DNA of 64,000 nt from the NCBI GenBank assembly GCA_001038565.1, contig LFJO01000005.1, forward strand, positions 1,186,417-1,250,416, given 5' to 3'. The notes under the pieces were generated by a model that saw nothing but the letters and a program-made list of their open reading frames with translations, was not told the DNA's origin and searched no databases. Position 1 is the stretch's first letter. Every line of letters begins with the position of its first letter. The translations under genes were made by a program, and so were the position numbers. The stretch comes from Alkalihalobacillus pseudalcaliphilus (GTDB taxonomy: Bacteria; Bacillota; Bacilli; Bacillales; Bacillaceae_D). Of this stretch, positions 62,901-64,000 are shown piece by piece.

Positions 62901-64000
62901 CTATTTTCCTGACAATACATCCTCACTTTGGATAGAATGCTTTAATAAATAAGTAAGAGCAGACGAAGCCAACAATTGTGCAGCGTGTAAAAGAGCTGAT
63001 TCATCAATATCAAATTTAGGGTGGTGATGTGGATACGTAATCCCTTTTTGCTGATTACCTGCCCCTGTAAAAAAGAACGTCCCCGGAACACGTTCCAAAT
63101 AATACGAAAAATCCTCTCCACCCATTACTGGACTCATTCTCGTGAAGCTCAAATCTTTAAATAAAGACTCCTGTCCTTCCACAAACTGCCTCGTAGCATT
63201 AACATCGTTAACCACAGTTGGGTAACCTTTCTTATATAAATAGGAATAACTGGCCCCCATCGCCTCACATACACCCTTCGTCACTTGTTCGATTCTTTCA
63301 ATAATATAATCTTGTATCTTGTTATCAAAAGTTCGGACCGTTCCAACTAATTGAGCCGTATCCGCGATTACATTAAAAGGACCACCCGCATGAAAAGAAG
63401 CAACCGTAATTACTGCAGACTCTAATGGATCAACATTACGACTTACAATCTGCTGCAGACTTAGAACGACTTGACTACCAACCGTAATAGCGTCAATCGT
63501 CTCATGTGGAGAAGCACCGTGACCACCTCGACCTTGGACGACTATTTCAAACCGATCTGCTGCCGCCATACTTGGCCCTTCTAAATACCCAATTTGTCCA
63601 ACTTCGAATGGAGACCATAAGTGGGTGCCATAAATGACATCCACACCATCTAAGCAACCGGCTTTAATCATTTGAATCGCACCACCAGGAGCTAGTTCTT
63701 CTGCGAATTGATGTATAAGAACGATAGTTCCTTCTAATTCTTCCTGATAGGTCATTAATGCTTTCGCTACAAGAAGTAATGATGCTGTATGACCATCATG
63801 CCCACAAGCATGCATTTTTCCAGGAATCGTACTTGCAAAAGGTAAACCCGTTTCTTCTTGAATAGGTAAGGCATCAAAATCAGCTCTTAAAGCAACGGTT
63901 TTTCCCGGCTTTCCACCTCGAATATATCCGACAACCCCACGTCCACCAACTTCTGTATGTACCTCAACACCAATATTTTCTAGATAAGAAGCTATTTTTT
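62901..64000 (-). CDS. M20-family amidohydrolase, N-terminus beyond the window
   Basis: The frame runs open to the right edge, giving at least 365 residues. VALRADFDALPIQEETGLPF, then MHACGHDGHT and FAEELAPGGAIQMI are metal-binding and catalytic stretches of M20D peptidases (N-acyl-amino acid, hippurate or IAA-amino acid hydrolases). GRGGHGASPHETIDAI marks the dimerisation domain. The family is zinc- or manganese-dependent. The substrate cannot be told from sequence. An internal Met at 63815 is not the start, since conserved residues precede it. Confidence 0.92.
   Translation of the reverse strand, partial: KIASYLENIGVEVHTEVGGRGVVGYIRGGKPGKTVALRADFDALPIQEETGLPFASTIPGKMHACGHDGHTASLLLVAKALMTYQEELEGTIVLIHQFAEELAPGGAIQMIKAGCLDGVDVIYGTHLWSPFEVGQIGYLEGPSMAAADRFEIVVQGRGGHGASPHETIDAITVGSQVVLSLQQIVSRNVDPLESAVITVASFHAGGPFNVIADTAQLVGTVRTFDNKIQDYIIERIEQVTKGVCEAMGASYSYLYKKGYPTVVNDVNATRQFVEGQESLFKDLSFTRMSPVMGGEDFSYYLERVPGTFFFTGAGNQQKGITYPHHHPKFDIDESALLHAAQLLASSALTYLLKHSIQSEDVLSGK

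Noticed and set aside
1-64000. CRISPR array, prophage or complete insertion sequence
   Set aside because: No regularly spaced identical repeats, and no transposase, integrase or phage structural gene is seen; the dispersed repeats carry no protein of their own.

Overview
The window is a low-GC Firmicutes chromosome segment. Gene content and order match the Bacillus subtilis region running from bshB1-mgsA-dapB through qcrABC, the aro/trp/his/tyr supraoperon, mtrB-folE, spoIVA, gpsA-der, cmk and sleB-ypeB to prsW and ypdA. Endospore genes (spoIVA, ypjB, a SpoVIF-like gene, sleB, ypeB) and bacillithiol genes (bshB1, ypdA) place it in Bacillaceae. A futalosine-type menaquinone module and a PlsC between cmk and ypfD suggest a Bacillus halodurans-like, perhaps alkaliphilic, lineage rather than B. 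subtilis itself; that lineage call is inference.

Layout. Nearly everything is on the minus strand. 1-1604: bshB1 (only its start), mgsA, dapB and ypjD. 1798-2673: ypjC, one of two plus-strand genes. 3002-10135: yugP, ypjB, ypjA, the menaquinol:cytochrome c reductase operon qcrABC, ypiF, ypiB and ypiA. 10161-11051: an unusual amidohydrolase-like protein. 11267-11414: a predicted plus-strand small RNA. 11482-23984: the aromatic supraoperon aroC-aroB-aroH-trpEDCFBA-hisC-tyrA-aroA, with a TRAP-type attenuator before trpE. 24157-26089: cheR and ndk. 26930-31733: hepS-menG-mqnP-ubiX-mqnA-hepT for menaquinone. 31890-34321: mtrB (TRAP itself), folE and spoIVA. 34615-44091: yphF, yphE, a SpoVIF-like gene, gpsA, plsY, der, yphA, fni, ypfD, plsC and cmk. 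44592-46850: ypeB and sleB. 47502-54143: metI-yitJ-metH behind a SAM-I riboswitch. 54233-62507: a small zinc-ribbon protein, prsW, ansA (plus strand), ypdA, ddl, mecB, a MerR/B12-fold regulator, a YpbG-like phosphoesterase and an ECF sigma/anti-sigma pair. 62901-64000: an M20 amidohydrolase cut by the window edge.

How it fits together. Chorismate from the aro genes feeds Trp, Tyr and, through MqnA, menaquinone, which QcrABC oxidises. HepS/HepT supply the prenyl tail. TRAP, encoded in the window, should regulate the trp leader, also in the window. MetI, YitJ and MetH carry methionine synthesis under SAM control.

The less ordinary material is in the intergenic spaces. There are at least three families of dispersed repeats, two of which share a TATGAAAGT end. 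One family has a hairpin with compensatory base changes. There is also a 135-bp multibranched palindromic structure at 56243-56377 and the small RNA candidate with a CU-rich loop at 11301-11414.
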